Of a DNA stretch of 64,000 nt, positions 33,448 to 40,983 are shown piece after piece (the stretch's first letter is position 1; each line of letters begins with the position of its first letter). The translations under genes and the position numbers were made by a program. Below the pieces are notes generated by a model. The model had not been told where the DNA came from. It did no database searches and was given only the letters and a program-made list of their open reading frames with translations. This DNA comes from Actinocorallia aurantiaca (lineage in GTDB: Bacteria > Actinomycetota > Actinomycetes > Streptosporangiales > Streptosporangiaceae). The stretch is from contig NZ_BAAATZ010000013.1 in assembly GCF_039533685.1 (NCBI RefSeq), positions 192,983 to 256,982 on the forward strand. The letters run 5' to 3'.

Positions 33448-33759
33448 ATGGCTCCCAGCAAAGAAGAGATCAGGTTCTCGGTCGAAGGGCTGCGCACGCA
33501 CGCCAAGGACTGGGACGCGGCCGCCGGTCAGATGGAGCAGGTCGGCACGGTCGTCGCGGGGCTCGAGTTGAACCGCGTCGAGGCGGGCCTCTTCCAGAGC
33601 CTGGTCAACCAGGTGAACAGCACTCAGCAGAAGATCGAGATGCTGGCGCGGGAGGCGGTCACCGAGATGGAGAAGGGCGGCGACGCCCTTCGCAAGGTGG
33701 CCACCACCTATGAGGCGGAAGAGGCGAAGAACGTGCACAAGATGAACAAGCTCTACTGA
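33448..33759 (+). CDS. EspC-like (DUF2580) small helical secretion target
   Basis: A 103-residue all-helical protein (MAPSKEEIRFSVEGLRTHAK ...) similar in size and pattern to the EspC/DUF2580 family of ESX substrates. The C-terminal helix carries YEAEE at about residues 88-92, matching the YxxxD/E export signal, and no WXG is present in the turn. It is probably exported as a dimer or paired with a neighbouring substrate. The ATG at 33448 has GAAAGG upstream. The next gene begins 16 bases after the stop. Confidence 0.75.
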   Translation: MAPSKEEIRFSVEGLRTHAKDWDAAAGQMEQVGTVVAGLELNRVEAGLFQSLVNQVNSTQQKIEMLAREAVTEMEKGGDALRKVATTYEAEEAKNVHKMNKLY

Positions 33760-33775
33760 CCAGAGGGAGATCCGG

Positions 33776-34579
33776 TTGTCCACGTTCAGCCTCGCCGAGT
33801 TCGAGACGGCGACCAGCAAGATCACTTCCGGGATGAAGGACATCTCCGCCAAGATCCCCGAGCTCAAGCCGGCCGCGGCCGCGACCGCCAACAAGTGGTA
33901 CGTGCCGGACATCATCGGCAACGCTCTGGTGGAGATGGCGGGCTGGGCCGCGGACCTGGCCAAGACGATCCTCGACAAGATCATCGACGTGATCGAGGGC
34001 CTCTTCGCGCCGATCAAGATGTTCTACGACGCCAGTAAGTGGAGCAGCATCCAGAGCACGACCGAGACGGTGGCCTCGGACATCGGCGAGGAGCGGATCA
34101 AGCGCAAGCTCACCGAGGCGTTCTGGGAGGGCCCGGCGACCGAGGCCTACCTCACCGTCGCCAAGGCGCAGGGCACCGCCGCCACCCGGGTCTCCTCGAT
34201 GGCCGACACCATCAAGACGACGCTGAACGCCAGCGCGGTGGCGGGACTGGTGTTCTACGTGGCGATCGCGGTGATCGTCATCAAGTTCCTCGCCGCGATG
34301 ATCAGCATGATCGTGGAGTTCGGCATCGTCATAGCGAGCCTCTTCGGCGTGGCCACGATCATCGAGGAGGCGGGCACGGTGCCGCTGGCGATCGCCGCGG
34401 CCGTCGGCGGCCTGCTGGCGTTCCTCGGCCCGCAGATCGAGACGCTCATCAACAACAGCGCCTCGCTGGAGAGCGGCGCCGGACTCGACGGCGGCCACTG
34501 GCCGAAGCTCGCCACCGGGACGTTCAGCGACGCCACCGTCAAGGACGGCGACGCCGACTGGTCCGTCCAGGACAGGTGA
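33776..34579 (+). CDS. WXG-like protein with a long hydrophobic segment
   Basis: A 267-residue protein starting at TTG 33776 (GAGGGAGA upstream). The N-terminal 160 residues are helical and contain the hairpin-turn motif FWEGPATEAYL (W-x-G, near residue 117) as in WXG100/LXG proteins. Residues about 155-220 are strongly hydrophobic (VAGLVFYVAIAVIVIKFLAA ... IVIASLFGVATII ... AAAVGGLLAFLGP), enough for two or three membrane spans, then a short polar tail ending DADWSVQDR. It could be an exported protein that inserts in membranes or a membrane-bound component of the machine; the sequence does not decide. Confidence 0.65.
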   Translation: MSTFSLAEFETATSKITSGMKDISAKIPELKPAAAATANKWYVPDIIGNALVEMAGWAADLAKTILDKIIDVIEGLFAPIKMFYDASKWSSIQSTTETVASDIGEERIKRKLTEAFWEGPATEAYLTVAKAQGTAATRVSSMADTIKTTLNASAVAGLVFYVAIAVIVIKFLAAMISMIVEFGIVIASLFGVATIIEEAGTVPLAIAAAVGGLLAFLGPQIETLINNSASLESGAGLDGGHWPKLATGTFSDATVKDGDADWSVQDR

Positions 34580-34712
34580 GACAACAGGGATAACGATTGA
34601 ATAACGCGGCGTCAGAGTTTTCTGCTGTCAAGTGGCAGATAAGAGGCTGATGTGCGTATCGTGATCATCGCTTAGCAAACCGGAAATTCCGCCGCATTTA
34701 TGGAGGTGACGG
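34580..34712 (+). promoter_or_regulatory. Intergenic region before the WXG100 pair, likely promoter
   Basis: These 133 bases are distinctly AT-richer than the surroundings, follow tightly packed genes and precede the two esx genes. I could not place a -35/-10 pair confidently, but a separate promoter for high-level WXG100 expression is a reasonable inference. Confidence 0.4.
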
Positions 34713-35027
34713 GTGGCTCCCACTTCGGGTGCTGATAGGGCCAAAATGGCCCAGGCCGCCTCGCAGGTCGAAGACGCTGCGAACGACATCAGGGGCCTGC
34801 AGACCGGACTCAACGGTCGCAAGGGCGCGATGATGGAGGGCTGGGTGGGCAACGCCTCCCTCGCTTTCAACAGGGTCTTCACCGATTTCGACCAGGCCTT
34901 CCGTACCACCCTCGAACAGCTGGACAAGATCCACGAGAAGCTCGTGGACAACCGGATCCGGTACGAGGCGAACGAAGACCAGACGCAGGCGGACATCCAG
35001 CGGCTGAACGCGCTGCTCAACAACTAG
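34713..35027 (+). CDS. WXG100 protein (EsxB/CFP-10-like)
   Basis: A 104-residue protein with the two-helix WXG100 fold: helix 1, the turn GWVGNAS with W-x-G near residues 44-46, then helix 2 and YEANE near residues 84-88, the YxxxD/E signal recognised by EccC. The presence of the signal on a C-terminal tail makes it the EsxB-like partner. The GTG at 34713 is preceded by TGGAGGTGAC. It is followed after 10 bases by the second WXG100 gene; the pair is expected to be secreted as a heterodimer. Confidence 0.9.
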   Translation: MAPTSGADRAKMAQAASQVEDAANDIRGLQTGLNGRKGAMMEGWVGNASLAFNRVFTDFDQAFRTTLEQLDKIHEKLVDNRIRYEANEDQTQADIQRLNALLNN

Positions 35028-35037
35028 GGGAACTGAC

Positions 35038-35334
35038 GTGGCTCCCACGGACTACACAAAGGTCAACTTCGGCGCTCTCGCCGACGGCCAGGCCGACTTC
35101 CGCAAGGTGTACAACGAGCTGAACAACCGGCTCAACAGCCTCGAGAAGTACCTGGAATCCAACCTCTCCGAGTGGGAGGGCGACGCCGTCCAGGCCTACT
35201 GGGAGGCCAAGCGCGTCTGGGACAAGGCGTGCCAGGACGTCGCGAACACCATCAACGCGATGGGCGCCGCCATCGGCAACGCGAACCAGAGCTACCAGGA
35301 CACCGAAAACGCCAACCGGCGTATTTGGGGCTGA
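35038..35334 (+). CDS. WXG100 protein (EsxA/ESAT-6-like)
   Basis: A 98-residue protein with the WXG100 fold: SEWEGDAVQAYW places W-x-G near residues 43-45 between two helices. It also carries YQDTE near residues 86-90, so both partners have a YxxxE signal. The GTG start at 35038 sits 10 bases after the preceding esx gene, with GGGGAACTG upstream. A perfect 26-bp palindrome follows at 35348. The two esx genes lie in the usual EsxB-EsxA order. Confidence 0.92.
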   Translation: MAPTDYTKVNFGALADGQADFRKVYNELNNRLNSLEKYLESNLSEWEGDAVQAYWEAKRVWDKACQDVANTINAMGAAIGNANQSYQDTENANRRIWG

Positions 35335-35347
35335 CGGACTCGACAGG

Positions 35348-35373
35348 CGCCGCCCCCTGGCCAGGGGGCGGCG
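35348..35373 (+). terminator. Perfect 26-bp palindrome after the esx genes
   Basis: CGCCGCCCCCTGG (35348-35360) is followed at once by its reverse complement (35361-35373), then TTCTG. In RNA the central bases would form the loop. It probably acts as a partial terminator that raises esx transcript levels over the downstream genes. Confidence 0.75.
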
Positions 35374-35407
35374 TTCTGCCGCTCACTAGTCACACGAGGG
35401 CAGCACT

Positions 35408-35824
35408 TTGGGCGATCAGTACCACCCGAACGGCTCGGGCGTCGCGAACGACCTGAGCCGGCAACCCCGTAGCGGCGGCCCCGGATCCGCCTGGACGTCA
35501 CCGCGCGCCACCGGCGACATCGACGTCGAACGCGACCGCCTCAACGACATCGCCAGGAAGCTCGACGGCGACCTCAAGAAGCTGGAAGCGGACATCGCGA
35601 GCTTCACGTCGGCCAACAAGGTCCCCGCCGCGGACCTCGGCGTCTCCCCGGCCGCGAGCACGCTCAAGATGTCGTCGGAGCGCACGCACGGCGCGCTCCT
35701 CGACGCGATGGTCCGGCTGCGCTTCGCCTACCTCGGCGTGATCGCCGGTCTGCGCGGCAGCAGCACGAACTACGAGAACGTCGAAGAAGAGATCGCGGCC
35801 TACCTCCGCAAGCTCGGCGCCTAG
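35408..35824 (+). CDS. Small helical secretion-associated protein with a YxxxE motif
   Basis: A 138-residue protein from TTG 35408 (GAGGG 8-12 bases upstream). The first 35 residues are polar and disordered (HPNGSGVANDLSRQPRSGG); the rest is helical (DIDVERDRLNDIARKLDGDL ... ERTHGALLDAMVRLRFAYLG). The final helix holds YENVE near residues 121-125, the YxxxD/E pattern, with no WXG. It is probably another small substrate or a chaperone of the PPE-like protein encoded 13 bases downstream. No named family recognised. Confidence 0.7.
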   Translation: MGDQYHPNGSGVANDLSRQPRSGGPGSAWTSPRATGDIDVERDRLNDIARKLDGDLKKLEADIASFTSANKVPAADLGVSPAASTLKMSSERTHGALLDAMVRLRFAYLGVIAGLRGSSTNYENVEEEIAAYLRKLGA

Positions 35825-35837
35825 GAAGGGATCACGC

Positions 35838-37100
35838 ATGGGTGACGAGATCAGAGTCCACCGGCCCCAGGCCGTCCCGACCGGCCCGCCTCCGGCGACC
35901 CCGCCGGGCGTCGACATGGAGCAGGTCAAGTCCATCATCGGCGCGGTGGACATCGGGAACGTGACGCAGACCGGCGACCTCTACCTGAAGACGGCCACCC
36001 GGTTCGACGAGCACGCCGCCAACCTCGTCGCGCACGCCGAGGCCCTCGCCGGCATCTGGCGCGGCAAGCCGGCCGACAACGCCCTCGAGGCGTTCGCCAA
36101 GCTGCACGGCACCGCCACCGCGATCAGCGCCAACACGGCCGAGGCCGGCGAGACGTACAAGTGGCTGGGCACCACCATCCTGCCCTTCTACAAGGACAGC
36201 GCCCAGAGCATGACGGACGGGTTCATCCGCACCGACGGCGACGACGAACGGGCCCGCGAGCTCCTCGACCGGATGAACGACCGGGTCGCCGAGGCGAACA
36301 ACGGCCTCCCCAGCCAGCTCGTCGTCACTCTCCCGGTGGTGAACGCGATAGCTCCTCCTCTTCCCATAAAGGAGAACGGGGGAGGAGTGCCTCCGACCGG
36401 TTACTCCCCGCCCTCCGGACCCTACGGCGGAGGGAACGGGGGTTATGGAGGGTCCGGTTCCTGGAGCACCGGTCTCTACGGCAACGGGCAGTACGGCACC
36501 GGTCCGTATGACGGCGGCCCGGGTGAGATCGGCCCTGGAGGCCCCACCGGCCCCGGGAATCCGAACCAGCAGGTGCCCACCGGACCCACCGGACCGACCG
36601 GACCGACCGGACCGACCGTGCCTGGTATCGGAGGCAACGGCGGGGTCATCGGGAACGGCACGGATCTGGCAGGAACCGGGCCTAACCCGGGAACCGGTCA
36701 GAACCCCTTCAACCTGAACCCCTCCGGACCGACCCCCTCGGTGCCGAGTACAGGGCTGCCGGGCCAGCCCGGCGGGCCTTCGACGTACAACGGGTTCGGC
36801 GGCTTCAACGGACCCGGGAGCAACTCCGTGACCCGGGGCCCGTCGAGTTTCGGCGCTCCCCGGATCGGGCTCGCGCAGGGCCCCGGCAACGGCGTCATCG
36901 GCGCGATGAACGGAGAGTCCGCGCTGACGCGCGGCGCGGCCCAGCAGGCGGCAGGCCGAGGCCAGGCGGGTATGCCGATCGGCGGGTCCCGCGGCGGCGG
37001 GGGCGGTGACGGCGAGGAGCACACCCGCAGCACCTGGCTCTCGGAGGACGAGGACGTCTGGGGCGCGGAAGCCGATATCCCTCCTGCGGTGATCGGCTGA
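35838..37100 (+). CDS. Large WXG/PPE-like secretion substrate with Gly/Pro-rich middle
   Basis: A 420-residue protein. Residues 25-165 form the helical WXG/PPE-like domain, with the turn IWRGKPADNALEAF (W-x-G near residue 74). Residues 175-350 are Gly/Pro/Asn-rich with collagen-like GPTGPTGPTGPT (about 248-262). The C-terminus DEDVWGAEADIPPAVIG is a conserved ending shared by large actinomycete WXG proteins that I have seen in ESX loci. It is likely exported with the small helical partner upstream. Its stop is one base before the GTG of mycosin 2. Confidence 0.78.
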   Translation: MGDEIRVHRPQAVPTGPPPATPPGVDMEQVKSIIGAVDIGNVTQTGDLYLKTATRFDEHAANLVAHAEALAGIWRGKPADNALEAFAKLHGTATAISANTAEAGETYKWLGTTILPFYKDSAQSMTDGFIRTDGDDERARELLDRMNDRVAEANNGLPSQLVVTLPVVNAIAPPLPIKENGGGVPPTGYSPPSGPYGGGNGGYGGSGSWSTGLYGNGQYGTGPYDGGPGEIGPGGPTGPGNPNQQVPTGPTGPTGPTGPTVPGIGGNGGVIGNGTDLAGTGPNPGTGQNPFNLNPSGPTPSVPSTGLPGQPGGPSTYNGFGGFNGPGSNSVTRGPSSFGAPRIGLAQGPGNGVIGAMNGESALTRGAAQQAAGRGQAGMPIGGSRGGGGGDGEEHTRSTWLSEDEDVWGAEADIPPAVIG

Positions 37101-37101
37101 C

Positions 37102-38292
37102 GTGTTCCGCGGAATGTTCGTGGCGGGGCTGGCGCTGGCCTCCGTGGTCGGCGCCGGTCCCGTCAGCGCTGTTCCGAAACCGCGCGGCGACCAGTGGTGG
37201 CTGTCCACGACGGGAATCCAGCAGGCGTGGAAGCAGAGCACCGGACAGGGTGTGACCGTGGCGCTCATCGACGGGAAGCCCGTCCTCGGACTGCGGGAGT
37301 TCCGCGGTGCGCGCATCCGTAAGGGACGCGATTTCCGAAGATACGGAGACGGATTCGTCAAACCGCCCGAATGGGATCAGGAGCACGGCACCGGCATGCT
37401 CAGCCTCATCGCCGCCCAGGGAGGCGGGAGCGGCTACCAGGGAGCGGCGCCGGACGCCGAGGTGCTCACCATCCCGGTGAACGGCGGCGCCGACTTCCGC
37501 GAAGCCCTGAGGTACGCGATCGACCAGGGCGCCGACGTCGTCAACATGTCGTTCGCAGGGGTGGACATCTCGACGGCCGAGCCCGTGTGCGATGCGGGGT
37601 GGCAGGAAGCGGTCGACTACGCGGCGGAACACGACGTGGTTCTGGTGGCGGGCGCGGGTAACAACCGGTCATCGGAAAACCTGCCGTACGTACCGGCCAT
37701 GTGCCCTGGCGTCCTCGCGGTCGCGGGCCTGTCCAAGGAACTGACTCTGCGGAAGAAGCCGGTCCGCCAGCCCTACATCGCGATCGCCGCGCCCTCCGAC
37801 GAGGTCTCCTCCCTCCGTGACTCAGGGGCTCTGTGGGTGGGAGACGGCGGCACCAGCTCCGCCGCGGCCCTCACCACCGCCGCCATCGCCCTGCTCCGCT
37901 CCGCCCATCCCGGTGAGAGCGCCCGCCAGATCGTCGCCCGTCTCCTGTACGCCGCCCAGGACGTCCACACGCCCGGCTGGGACGACCACACTGGCTACGG
38001 TCTCATCCGCCCGGACAGGGCCCTGACCGCCACCGTCCCCTCGGGCTTCGCCAACACGGTCTACGACCGCTTCGACGCCTGGCACAAGGAACAGGCCGAG
38101 CTGAAGCAGCAGCGCGAGAACCCCCCGGACTTCGCCGTGGGCGGCGACCCGAACCGCGAGCGGTCGACCTCCAGCGACTGGGAGACCTACGCCCCCTGGC
38201 TCCTCGGCGCGGGCGCCCTCTCCCTCGCCGCGGTCTTCACCGGTTTCCTCGTCTTCCGCAGAAGACGCAGGGGCGCCGCCCGGTCCCTCTGA
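37102..38292 (+). CDS. Mycosin-like subtilisin protease of type VII secretion (second copy)
   Basis: A 396-residue subtilase with a signal peptide (MFRGMFVAGLALASVVGAGP), catalytic Asp 57 (ALIDG), His 95 (QEHGTGML), Asn 187 (GAGNN) and Ser 252 (GGTSSAA), then a C-terminal helix (WLLGAGALSLAAVFTGFLVF) and a basic tail. The Asp motif is ALIDGKPVL rather than the common V-x-DTGV, and the Ser motif is GTSSAAA, so it is diverged from the first mycosin although the triad is complete. It begins one base after the PPE-like gene stop. A substrate-specific role is inferred. Confidence 0.9.
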   Translation: MFRGMFVAGLALASVVGAGPVSAVPKPRGDQWWLSTTGIQQAWKQSTGQGVTVALIDGKPVLGLREFRGARIRKGRDFRRYGDGFVKPPEWDQEHGTGMLSLIAAQGGGSGYQGAAPDAEVLTIPVNGGADFREALRYAIDQGADVVNMSFAGVDISTAEPVCDAGWQEAVDYAAEHDVVLVAGAGNNRSSENLPYVPAMCPGVLAVAGLSKELTLRKKPVRQPYIAIAAPSDEVSSLRDSGALWVGDGGTSSAAALTTAAIALLRSAHPGESARQIVARLLYAAQDVHTPGWDDHTGYGLIRPDRALTATVPSGFANTVYDRFDAWHKEQAELKQQRENPPDFAVGGDPNRERSTSSDWETYAPWLLGAGALSLAAVFTGFLVFRRRRRGAARSL

Positions 38293-38387
38293 CCGGGGAG
38301 GAGGGCTTCAAGGCGGACTCCGCATCCGGTTCCTCGTTCAGCGACCTTCGGGAATCTTTATGAAAAGATTTCAGATTATCCCTGAGA

Positions 38388-38769
38388 GTGCGGACGGAAT
38401 GGAATTCCGTTGGACGCGAGCGCGGTCCTGACGCGGAGCCGGAACTCGGCCGGTCGGCCTTCGTGCTGTTCTCCGGAATGGCGTGCGCCGTTTCGCATGA
38501 GCCTGATCCGATGAGATCGGTGAAGGAAGGCGAGAACGGCGGAGGGCGGGGAAATCCGGAGTTCGACGCCCCCGTACAGCTGATCCAGAGGCGGGCGCGG
38601 ACGGGCGGTTCCAGCAGGCGCGGTCCTCTTCGTGCTCGTGGAGGGGGCCACCGTTCTGGTGGAACTCGAGGAGATGGTCGTGCGGACCTCGTGGGATTCG
38701 CCGTCCTGGCGGGAGAAGACCGGGGAGCAGAGGGACCGGATCGCGCGGGCGAGCGTGCGGGGGCTCTAG
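38388..38769 (+). pseudogene. Possible decayed or frameshifted gene in a 480-base intergenic region
   Basis: Between mycosin 2 (ends 38292) and the MinD-like gene (ends 38773) there is no intact gene of usual codon use. The last part, about 38613-38769 in the frame ending TAG 38767-38769, has very high G/C third positions and encodes GAVLFVLVEGATVLVELEEM and then a charged tail ending RARASVRGL-like, but an in-frame TGA lies a little upstream. A different frame from 38388 covers the earlier part (GTG CGG ACG GAA ... FDAPVQLIQRR). A shift near 38610 would join them. The 38340-38385 stretch is AT-rich and promoter-like. It may be a remnant, a sequencing error or chance. Confidence 0.35.
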
Positions 38770-38772
38770 GCG

Positions 38773-40551
38773 TCAGGCTATGGCGCGGGTGAAGGCGGCG
38801 GTGGCGAGGTGGACGGCGGTGGCCTGGGAGGACTCGGCGAGGAGTGAGGGGTCCACGGAGGTGCCGGCGGCCAGGTGGCGGTCGTAGGGGAGGTGGATGA
38901 CGGGGACGCCTTCGGCGGCGAGGAGGGCGCGGGAGCGGTTCAGGTCTCCGTCGAGGTGCGGGCTGTGGGTGACCAGGACGACGAGGGTGCGCTGGAGCAG
39001 GTGGGCGTGCGGGCTGCGCAGGAACCAGTCGAGGGCGCTGCGGGTGCTGAGGGCGCCGTCGGCGGTCGCGGGGGCGATGAGGATCTGGGCGTGGGACGAG
39101 GCCAGGATGCCCTGGTGCAGGTCCGAGGTGAGGCCGGGACCGCAGTCGACCAGGCTGATGCCGAAGTAGCGGCTGAACTCGCCCTGCGCGGTCTGGAACT
39201 CCCCGAGGCTCAGCTCGGTCGTCAGGGCGCGTGAGGACGACGCGGACGCCACCCAGAGGCGTTCGCCGGCCTGCGTCAGGTAGGACTGGGCCGCCTCCCA
39301 GTTCGGGAGCGTCGTCAGTCCCCGGTAGGTGCGCTCGGCGTTCACGCCCAGCCGCAGCGGCAGCGAGCCGAGACTCGGGTCGGCGTCCAGGACGAGCGTC
39401 CGGTCGCCCCGGTGCGCCGCGATCGTGCGGGCGACCAGAGCCGTCACGGTCGTCTTGCCGGCTCCGCCCCGAAGGCTCGTGACGGCGATCCTCCGGCAGG
39501 AGCTGACCACCTGCCCCAGGATCCCGGCTGCGGCCTCCTGCTCCCGCACCGCCTGCGCGGCCCGCGCCCCCACGGCCCGCCGCATCCCGCGCCCCACCCG
39601 CCGCGCCAGCGGATCCCCGTGCCGCATCCGCCGCATCAGATCGTCCGCGACCGGAGTCCCGGCCGGGTTCGCCCCCTGCGCCCAGGAGGCCTCTTCCACC
39701 CGCACCCCCGCATGGCCCCCGTGGGCCTCCCCCGCCGCATACGGCACACCGGGAGAGACCTCATCGCCGTACACGGACGCGGCACCGGCGCCCAGGGCCG
39801 CTTCCGAGGGCACGACCGCTTCGGGGGAGTGAGGCGCGCCGGGAGCGATCGGGTTGCCGTAGACGGACGCGGTGTTCTGGTCCGGGCGAACGCCCGTCCC
39901 GAGGGCCGCTTCGCCCGGAGGGACTCCTGGGCTGTGGGGCATCGCGGGAGCGGCCGCGTCGCCGTACACGGCGGGGTTCCGCTCTGGACGAGCGTCTGCG
40001 GGGAGGGCCCGATGGGCCCCCGGGGGAGCGTCCGTCGTCGGAGCGGCCGCGTCGCCGTACGCGGCGGGGTTCCGTTCTGGACGGGCGTCTGCGGGGAGGG
40101 CCCGATGGGCCCCTGGGGGAGCGGTCGCGTCGCCGTACGCGGCGGTCTCGTCCTGCTCGAGGGGGCCGGCCGGGGTGAAGGCGGTGGGAGCGCTTCGTTC
40201 CGGGTCGGCTGCCGGGGAAGCGGGTGGCGCGGTGCCGCCGTGCACGGGTGCGGCCAGGCTGCTCTGCCCGGCGTGGGGGTCCGCTGCGAAAGAGGTGCCG
40301 GGGGCGTGCTGCGCCGTCGGTCCGCTCTGGCCCGGGCGGGGCTCGGGGGCGCCCTGCGGCGGGGAGGGCTGCGGGCGGGCGGCCGCCGAGACCACGGAGG
40401 AGGCGGGAGCCCGGTCGCGGCGGGTGGCGAAGGGGTTCGGGGGCACGACCGGGGAGGTCAGGGGGTCGACGGGGACGGGGGGCGAGCCGCCGGCCAGGCC
40501 GCGCGAGGGCAGGCCGAGAGCGCGAAGCGTGGAGAGCTGCCAGTCGGGCAC
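38773..40551 (-). CDS. MinD/ParA-like ATPase with long Ala/Pro-rich N-terminus (EspI-like)
   Basis: A 592-residue protein. Residues 1-330 are Ala/Pro/Gly-rich with near-repeats (GAHRALPADARPERNPA twice; YGDAxAP several times). The C-terminal 260 residues form a SIMIBI ATPase: deviant Walker A SLRGGAGKTTVTALV (about residue 365), DADPSLGSLPLRLG (switch), VDCGPGL (Walker B region). It resembles ESX-associated EspI/MinD-like proteins, which have the same disordered-plus-ATPase plan; their role in export is regulatory in mycobacteria. The GTG at 40551 has GGGGGAAGGA upstream. It is divergent from the hypothetical gene at 40654. Confidence 0.82.
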   Translation of the reverse strand: MPDWQLSTLRALGLPSRGLAGGSPPVPVDPLTSPVVPPNPFATRRDRAPASSVVSAAARPQPSPPQGAPEPRPGQSGPTAQHAPGTSFAADPHAGQSSLAAPVHGGTAPPASPAADPERSAPTAFTPAGPLEQDETAAYGDATAPPGAHRALPADARPERNPAAYGDAAAPTTDAPPGAHRALPADARPERNPAVYGDAAAPAMPHSPGVPPGEAALGTGVRPDQNTASVYGNPIAPGAPHSPEAVVPSEAALGAGAASVYGDEVSPGVPYAAGEAHGGHAGVRVEEASWAQGANPAGTPVADDLMRRMRHGDPLARRVGRGMRRAVGARAAQAVREQEAAAGILGQVVSSCRRIAVTSLRGGAGKTTVTALVARTIAAHRGDRTLVLDADPSLGSLPLRLGVNAERTYRGLTTLPNWEAAQSYLTQAGERLWVASASSSRALTTELSLGEFQTAQGEFSRYFGISLVDCGPGLTSDLHQGILASSHAQILIAPATADGALSTRSALDWFLRSPHAHLLQRTLVVLVTHSPHLDGDLNRSRALLAAEGVPVIHLPYDRHLAAGTSVDPSLLAESSQATAVHLATAAFTRAIA

Positions 40552-40653
40552 CGCGGTCCTTCCCCCAAAGGTGATGGAAGCGAGTTTAGTGGTGAGTTGC
40601 GAGAGTTGTGGGGCTAGGATCGGCGCGCTGCCGGATCGGGGAGGAGGCGTCGG

Positions 40654-40983
40654 GTGTCCAAGGACTTGGTGGTTCTCGGGAGAAGGGAACCCGACGTCGC
40701 GGGGGTGGCGGAGGCCTGCGGGACCATGTTCCGGGTGAACGGGGCGGGCTGGCCGGTGCAGATCTTCGACGACGCGGGCAGGCTCGTGCTGACCGTCGAG
40801 AACCCGGTGCCGGTGGAGGCGCAGGGCGAGATCGAACGGCTGCTGGGAGTGCGGGCGGACCCGCCGGTGTGGTGGATCGACGTCCGGGCCGCCGCGGACG
40901 TGGAGGAGGCCGCGGCCGTCGCGCGCGAACTCGCCTCGGAGCTGGCCGGACGGTTCAGCGGCGTGGTCTGGAGCAGCAGGTGA
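40654..40983 (+). CDS. Hypothetical protein (109 aa) of the secretion neighbourhood
   Basis: A 109-residue alpha/beta protein (MSKDLVVLGRREPDVAGVAE ... WPVQIFDDAGRLVLTVENPV ... PPVWWIDVRA ... ELAGRFSGVVWSSR). It has no signal peptide or membrane helix. Start GTG 40654 has GGAGG upstream. Its TGA overlaps the GTG of the next gene (GTGA, 40980-40983), so the two are co-made and may be halves of one functional unit. I do not recognise the family. Confidence 0.7.
   Translation: MSKDLVVLGRREPDVAGVAEACGTMFRVNGAGWPVQIFDDAGRLVLTVENPVPVEAQGEIERLLGVRADPPVWWIDVRAAADVEEAAAVARELASELAGRFSGVVWSSR

Noticed and set aside
38376..38651. A 91-residue leftward frame in the intergenic region after mycosin 2
   Set aside because: Codon use is unlike the genome and no Shine-Dalgarno or domain is seen; the rightward frames fit better.
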